This document shows positions 1 to 7,513 of a stretch of 64,000 nt of DNA, in pieces. Location: positions 1 to 64,000 of the forward strand of contig NZ_PJMB01000004.1 in the NCBI RefSeq assembly GCF_002892835.1. Reading direction: 5' to 3'. Made by a program: the position numbers and the translations under genes. A model generated the notes under the pieces. It was given only the letters and a program-made list of their open reading frames with translations. It was not told the DNA's origin and searched no databases. The stretch is from Arthrobacter sp. AFG7.2 (lineage in GTDB: Bacteria; Actinomycetota; Actinomycetes; Actinomycetales; Micrococcaceae). How positions within the stretch are numbered: position 1 is the stretch's first letter; each line of letters starts with the position of its first letter.

Positions 1-580
1 TTACCGATGCGTCGGTGGCCGTGGCCTTGACGTTCTCCATGGCTTCCTGGGCCGGTTCCTTCAGGTCCTGGACCATGTCCTTCGCCGCATCGGTAACCTG
101 GGTGGCCAGGGGCTGGGCGGCGGTCTTGAGCTGGTCTGCTGCCTCGCGTTCCTTCTGGCTGGCCGGGATCAGGGAAGAGATCAGCATTCCGGCGCCGAAG
201 GCGATCAGCCCGGCGGCCAGGGGGTTGCCCTGGGTTTTGGCTTTGACCTGGTCCGGTGCCTGGGAGATCGCGGTGCCGGCATCGGAAAGCTTGGCGGCGG
301 CGGTGTCCTTGGCCCCGTGCAGGCTGTCACCGGTGGAGCTCAGGGCACCGCTGGTGTGTCCGGCGCCGGAGTGGACTTTGTCCTGGACAGTGGTGCTGGC
401 GTTGTCTGCTGCTCCCATGACTTTCTCCTTCACGCCGGTGACAGCGTCTTTGAGCTTGTCGGTCTGGCGGTTGACGATGTTGGAGGGGGTGACCTTGTCC
501 GCGACCGCGTCAACGTTGGTGCCCAGGCGTGCGCGGGTGGCTTCTATGTCTGAACGGATTGCGTCCGGGTTATCGCTCAT
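1..580 (-). CDS. DUF3618-type stress protein, C-terminus off window
   Basis: Reading left from the ATG at 580 the frame stays open to base 1 (193 codons), so the 3' end is outside the window. It begins MSDNPDAIRSDIEATRARLG, the usual DUF3618 opening, followed by helical Ala/Lys/Asp-rich segments (VADKVTPSN, GVKEKVMGAAD), a short hydrophobic stretch (GNPLAAGLIAFGAGMLISSL) that may be a membrane anchor, and a charged tail with KAT/DAA-type repeats. The start overlaps the stop of the upstream holin-like gene by four bases (ATGA), so it is translationally coupled as the last visible gene of a three-gene operon. An envelope or osmotic stress role is inferred from operon partners. Confidence 0.85.
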   Translation of the reverse strand, partial: MSDNPDAIRSDIEATRARLGTNVDAVADKVTPSNIVNRQTDKLKDAVTGVKEKVMGAADNASTTVQDKVHSGAGHTSGALSSTGDSLHGAKDTAAAKLSDAGTAISQAPDQVKAKTQGNPLAAGLIAFGAGMLISSLIPASQKEREAADQLKTAAQPLATQVTDAAKDMVQDLKEPAQEAMENVKATATDASV

Positions 581-1008
581 CGGTTTACCTCACCTGGTTT
601 TAGGGTTGGGGGAATTTCGGACAGGGTTTCGCCGGTCTGCGGCAGGCCCTTGATCTGTTTGAGTTCCTTGCGGCCGATCGAGGCCAGGACCGCGGCGATG
701 ATGCCCCAGATCACGGCGACGATCAGGGCGGCCCAGCCCAGCGGCATCAGGGCGCCCAGGGCGAACATCAGGCCCAGGGACAGGAAGACCAGGACGAAGT
801 GTCCGGCCACGCCTGCCCCGCCGAGCATGCCCGCGCCCTTGCCCGCCTTGGTGGCAGACTGCTTGGCTTCGGCCTTGGCGAGCTCGACCTCCTGGCGCAT
901 CAGCGTCGAAAGGTCACGGGTCACATCCCCGAGCAACTCACCCAATGAGGCGTTATCAGCCTTCTGGTGCGCCGCACTCGGCGCAGGTTCCGGAATTGAA
1001 CTACTCAC
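577..1008 (-). CDS. Actinobacterial holin-X/DUF1469-like membrane protein (phage holin family)
   Basis: 143 residues from a GTG start overlapping the upstream stop (GTGA). It has a soluble N-terminal helix containing LGELLGDVTRDLSTLMRQEVELAKAEAK, a signature of the Phage_holin_3_6/DUF1469 group, then two membrane helices (about residues 65-87 and 91-112) separated by a short turn, and a short cytoplasmic tail. Despite the family name these chromosomal proteins are not lytic holins; they usually occur beside DUF3618 genes, as here, in envelope stress clusters. Precise function is unknown. Overlaps on both sides show co-translation with its neighbours. Confidence 0.88.
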   Translation of the reverse strand: MSSSIPEPAPSAAHQKADNASLGELLGDVTRDLSTLMRQEVELAKAEAKQSATKAGKGAGMLGGAGVAGHFVLVFLSLGLMFALGALMPLGWAALIVAVIWGIIAAVLASIGRKELKQIKGLPQTGETLSEIPPTLKPGEVNR

Positions 1009-1862
1009 AGCTGCCGTCCTTCCGATGACCGGTAACCGCCATCAGTGGTGCGGTAGGAGCCGTCCTCGTCGCGGAACGGATCGTCCTCGTACCGGAGCGG
1101 AGTGTCTTCCGCCGTGCCACCCGGCAGGGTAGATGTTGATACGGGGGCTCCGCCGGTGACCACGGGTTCGGTGAAGAGGTCATCGTTTCCGGCCGCGTAC
1201 ACGGTCTCCTGGTGCAGTGGTGCAACGGGCTGCGGCTGCACGGCGCGGTGCGAGGGCGACCCGGTGCTGGATGCCGGAGATCCCTGGTTGCCTGCGGTGA
1301 GGCCGCGGGTGAGGCGTCCTGCCAGGATGCCGGCGCCTGCTGCGAGCAGCAGGAAGGTTCCCGGCTTGTTGCGGGCGAACCTCTGGACTTCGCCGAGCAG
1401 GTCGCCCGGCTCCTTGTTCTCAAGCCAGGACGCGACAGACTCGCTGCGCTGGGCGGCCTGCCGGATCAGGTCACTGGCCATGCCCTGCTGGTCCGGCGCG
1501 TCCGCCATGCTCTGCAGCTGGCTGGACATGGTGCGGATGCCTTCAGCGGCCTTCTGCTGCTGCGTGCCCGCCTGGGTGGTCAGGCCTGACTTCGCCTGGT
1601 GCAACAGATCCTGGGCGCTGGACTTCGCCTCGGAAGCCACATTCGCGGCTTCACTCTTCGCGGTCTGCGCCACATTCTGGGCGGACGATGCGGCCTGGCC
1701 GGCAACGTTCGATGCCTCTTCCTTGGCAGCCTGGCTCTTGGTGTTTCCGGCAGAACCGGCGGCGGGGGCAGTGCCAAAGCTTTCGTCAGCACCTACTTCG
1801 GTTGCACCGAAGGCATCGGTGGTAGCAGGGCTGGATGTCTGGGGCCATTGGTTCTCTGTCAT
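1005..1862 (-). CDS. Helical Ala/Lys repeat stress protein with C-terminal membrane anchor
   Basis: 285 residues from ATG 1862, chosen because GAAAGAGAG lies just upstream of it; an in-frame ATG at 1877 has no good ribosome site. Residues about 45-120 are degenerate 11-residue-like repeats (AKEEASNVAGQAASSAQNVAQ, AKSEAANVASEAKSS), reminiscent of LEA/YtxH helical proteins. A later segment (SVASWLENKEPGDLLGEVQRFARNKPGTFLLLAAGAGILAGRL) ends in a hydrophobic stretch typical of Micrococcaceae stress proteins next to holin-X and DUF3618 genes. The rest is low-complexity and hydrophilic. First gene of the three-gene operon, facing a MarR-type regulator across a region full of inverted repeats. Function is inferred only. 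Confidence 0.82.
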   Translation of the reverse strand: MTENQWPQTSSPATTDAFGATEVGADESFGTAPAAGSAGNTKSQAAKEEASNVAGQAASSAQNVAQTAKSEAANVASEAKSSAQDLLHQAKSGLTTQAGTQQQKAAEGIRTMSSQLQSMADAPDQQGMASDLIRQAAQRSESVASWLENKEPGDLLGEVQRFARNKPGTFLLLAAGAGILAGRLTRGLTAGNQGSPASSTGSPSHRAVQPQPVAPLHQETVYAAGNDDLFTEPVVTGGAPVSTSTLPGGTAEDTPLRYEDDPFRDEDGSYRTTDGGYRSSEGRQL

Positions 1863-1915
1863 CGGGCTCTCTTTCATGAAGGGTCAGCTGGCGATCAAGA
1901 ACCAGCAATGCTGGC

Positions 1916-2057
1916 TAGTAGTAAGCATGGTTACTAATTAGATACTAAGCACACTTTCCTTTTGATGCGCAAGGGGCCGCTGATAAATCTGCGCTGAAGC
2001 GGTCCTTTGGCCCGGTGATAGTAAGCCTACTTGCGAATTTGATGCTAAGCATGCTTA
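1916..2057. promoter_or_regulatory. Cluster of AGTAAGC-type inverted repeats between stress operon and marR gene
   Basis: Four related elements sit in the divergent region: AGTAAGCATGGTTACT at 1920-1935 (14 of 16 symmetric positions), ACTAAGCACACTT at about 1944-1956, TAGTAAGCCTACTT at 2019-2032, and the perfect 12-bp palindrome TAAGCATGCTTA at 2046-2057. Spacing and position fit operators for the adjacent MarR-family protein, controlling both directions. A related site lies at 4213-4231 before another gene on the same strand as the stress operon. Binding by this MarR is an inference. Confidence 0.6.
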
Positions 2058-2132
2058 TTGTAGAGAACGTAGCGACGCAAAAAGAGGTGATCACGCCCTG
2101 CACTTCGCCACCCACAGGAAGGCCACGGCCCG

Positions 2133-2663
2133 ATGACCAGCAATCTCGATCCAGATGCCCGGACCAGCTACCGCCTGATCACTGTGGCGGCCCGGCTGGT
2201 ACAACGGCGGCAGGACGATGCCCTGGCGCACCTGGGCCTGACCCGCGCCGCCGTCATCGCCTTGGAAGGACTCGCCGACGGACCCTTGAACCAGGAGCAG
2301 CTCGCCGAAGCCATTCGTGTGCAGAGCCAGACTCTGGGACGGGTCCTGATCAGGCTTGAAGGAGCGGGCCATATCACCAGGACGCGCCAGTCCGCCGATC
2401 GCCGGCAGTTCAAGGTGGAGCTGACGGAAGCCGGCGCCGCCATTTTGGAGGCCGCCCGCCGGGCAGAAATCAATGCCTATCCGCAGGACCCAAGCATTGG
2501 CTGGAAGGTCCTCAGCGAGGAGCTGACAAAGTTTGTGAACGCGTTGCCGGCGGACCGCGACCAGGGCGTGGTTCCGTTTGCGGCCCCTGAACACCGGACG
2601 GCAAGACGCCCGCAGGGCGGCCGCACCCCCAGCCTCCGTGGCGTGGACCAGCCCCGCCAATAA
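2133..2663 (+). CDS. MarR-family transcriptional regulator
   Basis: 176 residues. A winged helix-turn-helix spans about residues 10-115: dimerisation helix, LGLTRAAVIALEGLADGPLNQEQLAEAIRV as the first HTH helices, VQSQTLGRVLIRLEGAGHITRTR as recognition helix and wing entry, and the conserved wing signature SADRRQFKVELTEAGAAIL. The C-terminus is a longer, disordered Arg/Pro tail. GGAAGG about ten bases upstream supports the start. It is divergent from the stress operon and faces a set of palindromes that it probably binds. No ligand-binding signature was recognised. A strong terminator follows. Confidence 0.9.
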   Translation: MTSNLDPDARTSYRLITVAARLVQRRQDDALAHLGLTRAAVIALEGLADGPLNQEQLAEAIRVQSQTLGRVLIRLEGAGHITRTRQSADRRQFKVELTEAGAAILEAARRAEINAYPQDPSIGWKVLSEELTKFVNALPADRDQGVVPFAAPEHRTARRPQGGRTPSLRGVDQPRQ

Positions 2664-2706
2664 CCTGAATCCGGACCTGCCAGATATAGAAGCGGCGCCA
2701 TATGAC

Positions 2707-2743
2707 CCGGCCCCGCCCCTGGTTAGGGGCGGGGCCGGTTTTT
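2707..2743 (+). terminator. Rho-independent terminator after marR gene
   Basis: A 13-bp perfect stem (CCGGCCCCGCCCC at 2707-2719 with its complement at 2726-2738), a six-base loop and a following run of five T residues. It ends marR transcription; the baeRF gene converges from the right. Confidence 0.92.
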
Positions 2744-2840
2744 GCCGTGCCGTCAGGTTTCCAGGGCCTATTCGGCGGTGTACGTATCCTGCGGGCTGTT
2801 CAGCAGGCCCCGCTGTGCGAGGTCGGCGGCCGCGGGACTG

Positions 2841-3977
2841 CTACGACGACGGCGCAGCCGGTCCGGTGGGCCAGCGGAGCAGGGCTGCAATGTCTACGCC
2901 CTTGGGCAGGACGGGACCGGGAACCAGGAGAACCCGCGCGTCAGTCAGCGCCGCCGCACGCAACAGTGCTGCAGGGGCTGGAACCTTCCCCACGATGTTT
3001 GCGGCCAGGGACTCCTCCTCGGCGGTGGCGATCCAGGGCTCCGCGTCCAGGGCGAGCAGCGTCCGCTCGGAAAGGGCGGCGTCGTTGAAGATCAGCACCT
3101 CCACCTGCGCCTGCTGGAGCGCATGCAACACGGCGCCTGCTCCGGTGGCGGATTCCGGATTGGCCCGGCCCTCCTGCGTGGCCAGCCGCTCCATGATCTC
3201 CTGCTGCTCTGTGGCCCATTGCTCGGCGACCCGCTGGTTCACCTGGTCCTCCAGGAGCGAAGGGTCAGCACCTGCCGTGTGGGTGTGGGAATCCACAACG
3301 GACACCAATGCCTGGCTGGCTTTGGACAGCTGTTCCTGCACCAGCCTGCGGGCGTGGATGTCTCCTGCGAGGACCACCAGCCGCGCACCGCTGCTGCTGA
3401 CAACCCTGTCTATCTCGGCAGCCACCTCATCAGCGTTGCGGCGCCAGACATCCTCCGTGTGGTGCTGGAACCGGAGGTGGGCCCAGCCGCCGCCCTGGAA
3501 CTTCTTGATGTGCTCAGTGTCCCCCTGCACCTCCTCGATGCTGACGGGAGCGCCTGCGCCGGCGTAGTGCAACCGGATCTCGCCGTGTTCACGGCTCACT
3601 TCCGCCACAACATAGGGAAAGTCCTCGGGGCGGTGCTTGACCAGCGGCAGCAGGTCAGGGATGGGATCAACCGAAATACGTTCAGCTCCGGCCCGGTCTC
3701 CCGGCATGACCTCGTTGAGTTCCGCCTTGCCCTGGTGAACCAGCACGAACCTGGACACGGGGGCGGGGACCCCGGTTTCAGGCTGCAGGGCCTGCTCCAT
3801 GGCATCCAGGTCCGTTGGCGATGCCCCCTGGGCTTCCAGCGCAGCCTTGATGTTTCCCGGCCTGACATCGGCTGCTTCGAGTGTGTCCACCGTGCCTGTT
3901 CCGGCGTCCACGTACGCTGAGCACCAGGGGCCGGGAAGCCGGTAGAGATGCGCATATTCCTTCAGGCTGCCAGTCAC
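2841..3977 (-). CDS. Vms1/Ankzf1-like (baeRF family) peptidyl-tRNA hydrolase, Rv2629-like
   Basis: 378 residues. The architecture matches bacterial eRF1-like proteins of the baeRF family: an N-terminal domain (about 1-130), a central RNase-H-fold segment with the diagnostic GGWAHLRFQHHTEDVWRRNADEVA (about 163-186) in place of the GGQ-like loop of release factors, and a C-terminal domain (ARLVVLAGDIHARRLVQEQL and onward) resembling the L7Ae-like part. Relatives cleave peptidyl-tRNA on stalled ribosomes or occur in hypoxia/stress regulons (Rv2629). It overlaps the upstream 71-residue gene by four bases (ATGA), so the two are coupled. The operator-like site at 4213 links it to the stress set. 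Family assignment is good; substrate is inferred. Confidence 0.8.
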   Translation of the reverse strand: MTGSLKEYAHLYRLPGPWCSAYVDAGTGTVDTLEAADVRPGNIKAALEAQGASPTDLDAMEQALQPETGVPAPVSRFVLVHQGKAELNEVMPGDRAGAERISVDPIPDLLPLVKHRPEDFPYVVAEVSREHGEIRLHYAGAGAPVSIEEVQGDTEHIKKFQGGGWAHLRFQHHTEDVWRRNADEVAAEIDRVVSSSGARLVVLAGDIHARRLVQEQLSKASQALVSVVDSHTHTAGADPSLLEDQVNQRVAEQWATEQQEIMERLATQEGRANPESATGAGAVLHALQQAQVEVLIFNDAALSERTLLALDAEPWIATAEEESLAANIVGKVPAPAALLRAAALTDARVLLVPGPVLPKGVDIAALLRWPTGPAAPSS

Positions 3978-4189
3978 TGTTCCCCCTCCTCATCGGTCAG
4001 GGGGTCAGGTGATGCAACCGGGTTAAGCGCCTCCCGGACCTCGGCAGGATCTGTGTCATCCGGGAAAGGCTCCGTTTCCCGCCATTCCTCGGCATGGGCC
4101 GGCTGGTTTCCGTGCACCACACCCTGGGTTTCATGCTTCATCTGGTCGTCCAGATTGGAGCCGTGTTTGGTATTGCCGCGTTCCGCCAT
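3974..4189 (-). CDS. Small acidic hydrophilic protein, function unknown
   Basis: 71 residues, strongly hydrophilic and acidic, no membrane segment or signal peptide: MAERGNTKHGSNLDDQMKHE at the start, DPLTDEEGEQ at the end. I recognise no named domain. GGAGAT ends five bases before the ATG. Its stop overlaps the baeRF gene start (ATGA), so it is the promoter-proximal gene of a two-gene stress operon. Such short Asp/Glu-rich proteins are common beside stress genes in Arthrobacter and may be intrinsically disordered. Confidence 0.75.
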   Translation of the reverse strand: MAERGNTKHGSNLDDQMKHETQGVVHGNQPAHAEEWRETEPFPDDTDPAEVREALNPVASPDPLTDEEGEQ

Positions 4190-4212
4190 GACGATCTCCT
4201 TCGCGCGTGATT

Positions 4213-4231
4213 TAGTATCACAGGCTTACTA
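4213..4231. promoter_or_regulatory. AGTAAGC-type inverted repeat before the baeRF operon
   Basis: TAGTATCACAGGCTTACTA: outer arms TAGTA/TACTA, and on the minus strand it reads TAGTAAGCCTGTGATACTA, matching the AGTAAGC cores at 1920 and 2019. It lies about 25 bases before the 71-residue gene, suggesting common control with the stress operon. Confidence 0.5.
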
Positions 4232-4294
4232 GTTCGCCATTTCACCGTAGCACCAAGGCGCACGCGGCTAAAGGGGAAATTTTGCCAAGGGCTC

Positions 4295-4630
4295 CTAGGC
4301 TGCGCAGGCGTCCTGCAGCGCCTGGACGGAGTCTGCCGGCACCTGGTCCCCGGACTCCGCAATCTGGCCGAGCGGCGTCGTAATTTCCGCCGGAACACCA
4401 GCGGTACGGGCGGCGGAAACGAGGCCCGCGAGCACCTGCTTGTCCTCAACGCTGACCAGGCCATCCTGAATGACGGTGCAGATCTGCCGTTTCACTTCCC
4501 CTGCAGCGGCAGTGGCAACCTTTGAGGCGGCGTCACTGGCCGCGTTGCCGGCGGCTTCCTCAACAGCGCCGCAGCCGGCGAGCAGCAGGAACAGGGGGGT
4601 AGCGCACAGGGCGGCAAGGCGGCGGTTCAT
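4295..4630 (-). CDS. Small lipoprotein, unknown function
   Basis: 111 residues with a classic lipoprotein signal: MNRRLAALCATPLFLLLAGC, lipobox LLAGC with Cys20 as the lipidated residue. The mature part is small and helical (VEEAAGNAASDAASKVATAAAGEVKRQ), then a C-terminal region with two more cysteines (ICTVIQDG and ALQDACAA) that could form a disulfide outside the membrane. No known domain was recognised. It stands alone between the acidic-protein gene and the alditol oxidase gene, all on the minus strand. Confidence 0.78.
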   Translation of the reverse strand: MNRRLAALCATPLFLLLAGCGAVEEAAGNAASDAASKVATAAAGEVKRQICTVIQDGLVSVEDKQVLAGLVSAARTAGVPAEITTPLGQIAESGDQVPADSVQALQDACAA

Positions 4631-4733
4631 CCCTCCAGCCTATCGGTCGCCACGCACGCATGAGGATAGGTCTTCACGCTGCCGAACCTGGCGGCCACCC
4701 TTTCCTGGATTACCTGTCGCGTTACGCTGTGGA

Positions 4734-5990
4734 TTACCGGGCGCTTGCCGCGCGAACTCCCAGGATGCTGTCCAGCAGTCCGTTCCGGAACTTTCCGTCG
4801 GGATCATGTGCGGAGGCCAGCGAGCGGAAGTCGGCGAAGCGCGGGTAGAGCGACTCCCAGTCGTGGCCTGCGGTGGAGAACAGCTTGCCCCAGTGCGGGC
4901 GGGCGCCGAAGGGCCGCAGCAGGTCCTCGAGCTCGGGCAGGACTGCTTCCACTTCTGCCTGCAGGGGCTTCCACGTGAAGTGCAGGGCCACGCTCTGCTG
5001 CCGGTAGAAGGGGCTGAGCCAGAACTCGTCCGCGGCACCGGTCCGGATTTCGGAGACGAAAAGCAGCGGAGCGAGCTTCCCTGCAAGGCTCCGGACGGCC
5101 TCAATTGCGGCCGGTCCGTGCTCCAGCGGCAGGATGAACTCGCTCTGAAGTTCCTCGCCCTTGCTGGGTGTGAACTCGTGGCGGAAATGGGGAAGGCGGT
5201 CCAGCCATTGACCGGGCTCGTCCAGTTGGAGTGTGCAGTTTTCTGCGGACATGTCAGGCAGCGGGTGGCGGGGGTCCGAGGCCGCGGTGGCGCCGAACAG
5301 TTCAGTGAGCGGCTGCTCAGTATCGAGTGCCTTGAGCCAGACCTGGCTGATGGAATCGCCGGCGTAGTCGGTGAAAAGGCTGACGCTGTAGGCGCTGGAT
5401 ACCAATTGCTGGAAGTTGCCCAGCGCCCGGTCCCATGGCAGGTTTTCGAGGACGCGCTGGCGCATCCTGAAGCCTGGCTGGACGGCGAGTTCCAGGCCCG
5501 TGACGATTCCCAGGGCGCCGAGCCCCACCACGCTTGCCAGGAATTCATCGCCGTCGGCACGGGAGAGGGAGACCAGTTCGCCGGAGGGCCGCACCAGGTT
5601 GATGGCCTGGACTGCTCCCGCCAGGGACTGGTTGTCCACGCCGGAGCCGTGCGTTCCGGTCTGGACGGCGCCGGCCACGGAGATGTGGGGCAGTGACGCC
5701 AAATTGTGGATGGCGACGCCGGACTGTTCCAGGGAGCGGCACAGTGTTCCGTAACTGACGCCGCCGCTGACGTGCACGCTCTGGCGGTCGGAGGCCAGTT
5801 CGATCGTCTGGGGCAGGGCGTCCAGGAGCACGTGGACGCCATCGGTATCGCCTACGCGGTTGAACGAGTGCCGCGACCCGAGGGCCTTGACCCTGCCCGC
5901 TCCCGCCACAATTGCAGCAAGCTCCTCCACCGATGCGGGCCGGCGGACCTCAGCCGAGGCATAGTCAAGGTTCCCTGCCCAGTTCTTCAT
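4734..5990 (-). CDS. FAD-dependent alditol/xylitol oxidase (AldO family)
   Basis: 418 residues, the normal size of AldO. N-terminal FAD_binding_4 domain with GSRHSFN (His45 region, the covalent flavin site of the family) and THGSG (ISVAGAVQTGTHGSG), followed by the ALO-type C-terminal domain ending in the conserved RPHWGK and YPRFADFRSLASAHDPDGKFRN. The family oxidises the terminal hydroxyl of xylitol, sorbitol or related polyols with O2, giving the aldose and H2O2; cytoplasmic. A TGTCAGCGCTAACA palindrome 42 bases upstream is a typical LacI/GalR-type operator, so polyol or sugar control is likely. Exact polyol preference cannot be read from sequence. Confidence 0.88.
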   Translation of the reverse strand: MKNWAGNLDYASAEVRRPASVEELAAIVAGAGRVKALGSRHSFNRVGDTDGVHVLLDALPQTIELASDRQSVHVSGGVSYGTLCRSLEQSGVAIHNLASLPHISVAGAVQTGTHGSGVDNQSLAGAVQAINLVRPSGELVSLSRADGDEFLASVVGLGALGIVTGLELAVQPGFRMRQRVLENLPWDRALGNFQQLVSSAYSVSLFTDYAGDSISQVWLKALDTEQPLTELFGATAASDPRHPLPDMSAENCTLQLDEPGQWLDRLPHFRHEFTPSKGEELQSEFILPLEHGPAAIEAVRSLAGKLAPLLFVSEIRTGAADEFWLSPFYRQQSVALHFTWKPLQAEVEAVLPELEDLLRPFGARPHWGKLFSTAGHDWESLYPRFADFRSLASAHDPDGKFRNGLLDSILGVRAASAR

Positions 5991-6031
5991 AAGTGTGGCT
6001 TTCCGGTTGAGGTGGAGATGGCTCCCTCAAC

Positions 6032-6045
6032 TGTCAGCGCTAACA
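6032..6045. promoter_or_regulatory. LacI/GalR-type operator before alditol oxidase gene
   Basis: TGTCAGCGCTAACA is a near-perfect palindrome of the TGTnAGCGCTnACA class recognised by many actinobacterial LacI-family repressors. It lies upstream of the minus-strand oxidase gene and differs from the ACAACGTT sites of the arabinan regulon, so a repressor encoded elsewhere is expected. Confidence 0.6.
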
Positions 6046-6120
6046 ACCCTGCTGTCAAGGCAGCTTTGATCCTCGGGACAAGGCGCGTCCCGCCTCGCAG
6101 CCGGCTGCTGGTGCCGCAAT

Positions 6121-6134
6121 CTATATCGTTGTAA
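6121..6134. promoter_or_regulatory. Arabinan-regulon-like operator before GH27 gene
   Basis: CTATATCGTTGTAA ends ten bases before the GH27 ATG and shares CGTTGTAA plus flanking A/T positions with the ACAACGTT operators at 14688, 14810, 20375 and 24076. It may overlap the -10 region (TATATC). It suggests the LacI repressor at 22981-24027 also controls this gene. Confidence 0.5.
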
Positions 6135-6143
6135 ATTGGCAAA

Positions 6144-7433
6144 ATGACACCTGCCGGCACCCCTCCCATGGGATGGAACAGTTGGGACTGCTACGGCACG
6201 TCCGTCACCGAGGAAGAGGTCATGGCGAACGCCTCGTTCATGGCCCGGCACCTGCTGCCTTCCGGATGGGACACCGTGGTGGTGGACATCCAGTGGTACG
6301 AACCGCAGGCCCGGGCCGGAGGCTACAACGACGGCGCGGAGCTCCAACTGGATGCCTATGGCCGCCAGCTCCCGGCACCCAACAGGTTTCCGTCGTCAGC
6401 CGGAGGGCTCGGCTTCAAACCGCTCGCTGACCGGATTCACGGCCTGGGCCTCAAATTCGGCGTGCACATCATGCGGGGCATTCCCCGGCAGGCGGTAAGG
6501 GACTGTCTCCCCGTGGAAGCCACTGACCTTACGGCAGCCGACGTAGCCGACACGTCCTCCGTTTGCGACTGGAACACTGACAACTTTGGCCTGGATCACA
6601 GCAACCCCGGCGCACAGGCCTATTACGACTCCCAACTGAGGCTTTTCGCCTCCTGGGGCGTGGACTTCATCAAGGCCGATGACATGTTGGGCCCCTACTT
6701 CGCAGAGGAGATTGCAGCCTACCGCCGGGCCATCAGCCGCTCGGGCCGGGACATGGTGCTGAGCCTCTCGCCGGGCCGGGCACTCTCGCTCGGCAGGCTG
6801 GAGCACCTGCGCGGGAACGCCCACATGTGGAGGGTGTCCGACGATCTCTGGGACGTGTGGGAGGACGTGGAGGCGCAGTTCACCCGGATGGCCCGCTGGG
6901 CGCCGCACCAGCGGCCCGGCAGCTGGGCCGATGCGGACATGCTTCCGGTGGGGCGGATCGCGTTGCGTGCTGAACGGGGCAGTGAGCGGCTGACCCGACT
7001 GAGCCTGGATGAGCAGAGGACCATGCTGTCCCTCTGGAGTATCTCCCGTTCTCCGCTCATGCTCGGCTGCGACCTCCCGTCCTCGCCTCCCGAAACGCTC
7101 GAGCTGCTGACCAACGGTGACCTCCTCGCGGCCCTGAAAGAGAGCCGGAACAACCGTGAACTGCTGCGCGAGGGGAACCTGGTGCTGTGGGCGGCGGAGA
7201 GTACGACGTCGGACGACAGGTTCGCAGCAGCCTTCAACACCGGGACGGCCGGCCAGGCCCGAACACTCTTGCTGGCGGACCTGGGACTGCCGGATGACGG
7301 CGGCTGGGTTGGCCGGGAGGCGTGGAGCGGCGCCGGCGTCGTGCTCACCGAAATAAACGATGCCCCAGCGCTCGTGGTGGACCCACCCGCACACGGCGTC
7401 CGGTTCTACCGCTTCTCACGCACCGCGGTTTAA
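6144..7433 (+). CDS. GH27 glycosidase (alpha-galactosidase / beta-L-arabinopyranosidase type), cytoplasmic
   Basis: 429 residues, no signal peptide. Begins TPPMGWNSWDCYGTSVTEEE, the GH27 hallmark, with FGVHIMRGIPRQA in place of the usual (H/Y)xG loop. The nucleophile Asp lies in VDFIKADDM (about 175) and the acid/base Asp in WRVSDDLWD. The C-terminal third is the beta-sandwich. GH27 contains alpha-galactosidases and beta-L-arabinopyranosidases; the KADD motif and the operator shared with the arabinan locus favour cleavage of arabinopyranose or galactose side chains released from plant arabinan/arabinogalactan. The 5' leader is very short and no clear ribosome site is visible, so a leaderless mRNA is possible. 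Confidence 0.85.
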   Translation: MTPAGTPPMGWNSWDCYGTSVTEEEVMANASFMARHLLPSGWDTVVVDIQWYEPQARAGGYNDGAELQLDAYGRQLPAPNRFPSSAGGLGFKPLADRIHGLGLKFGVHIMRGIPRQAVRDCLPVEATDLTAADVADTSSVCDWNTDNFGLDHSNPGAQAYYDSQLRLFASWGVDFIKADDMLGPYFAEEIAAYRRAISRSGRDMVLSLSPGRALSLGRLEHLRGNAHMWRVSDDLWDVWEDVEAQFTRMARWAPHQRPGSWADADMLPVGRIALRAERGSERLTRLSLDEQRTMLSLWSISRSPLMLGCDLPSSPPETLELLTNGDLLAALKESRNNRELLREGNLVLWAAESTTSDDRFAAAFNTGTAGQARTLLLADLGLPDDGGWVGREAWSGAGVVLTEINDAPALVVDPPAHGVRFYRFSRTAV

Positions 7434-7513
7434 TCCCCGGCGCTGGCCTCACTTACGTGAGCTTGCCTGATTCCGCCTGAAAAACAGCGGTTGGGGGCCG
7501 CCGCACCTGAACG

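Noticed and set aside
6032-6045. Assigning TGTCAGCGCTAACA to the arabinan LacI repressor
   Set aside because: Its AGCGCT core differs from the ACAACGTT core of the arabinan sites.
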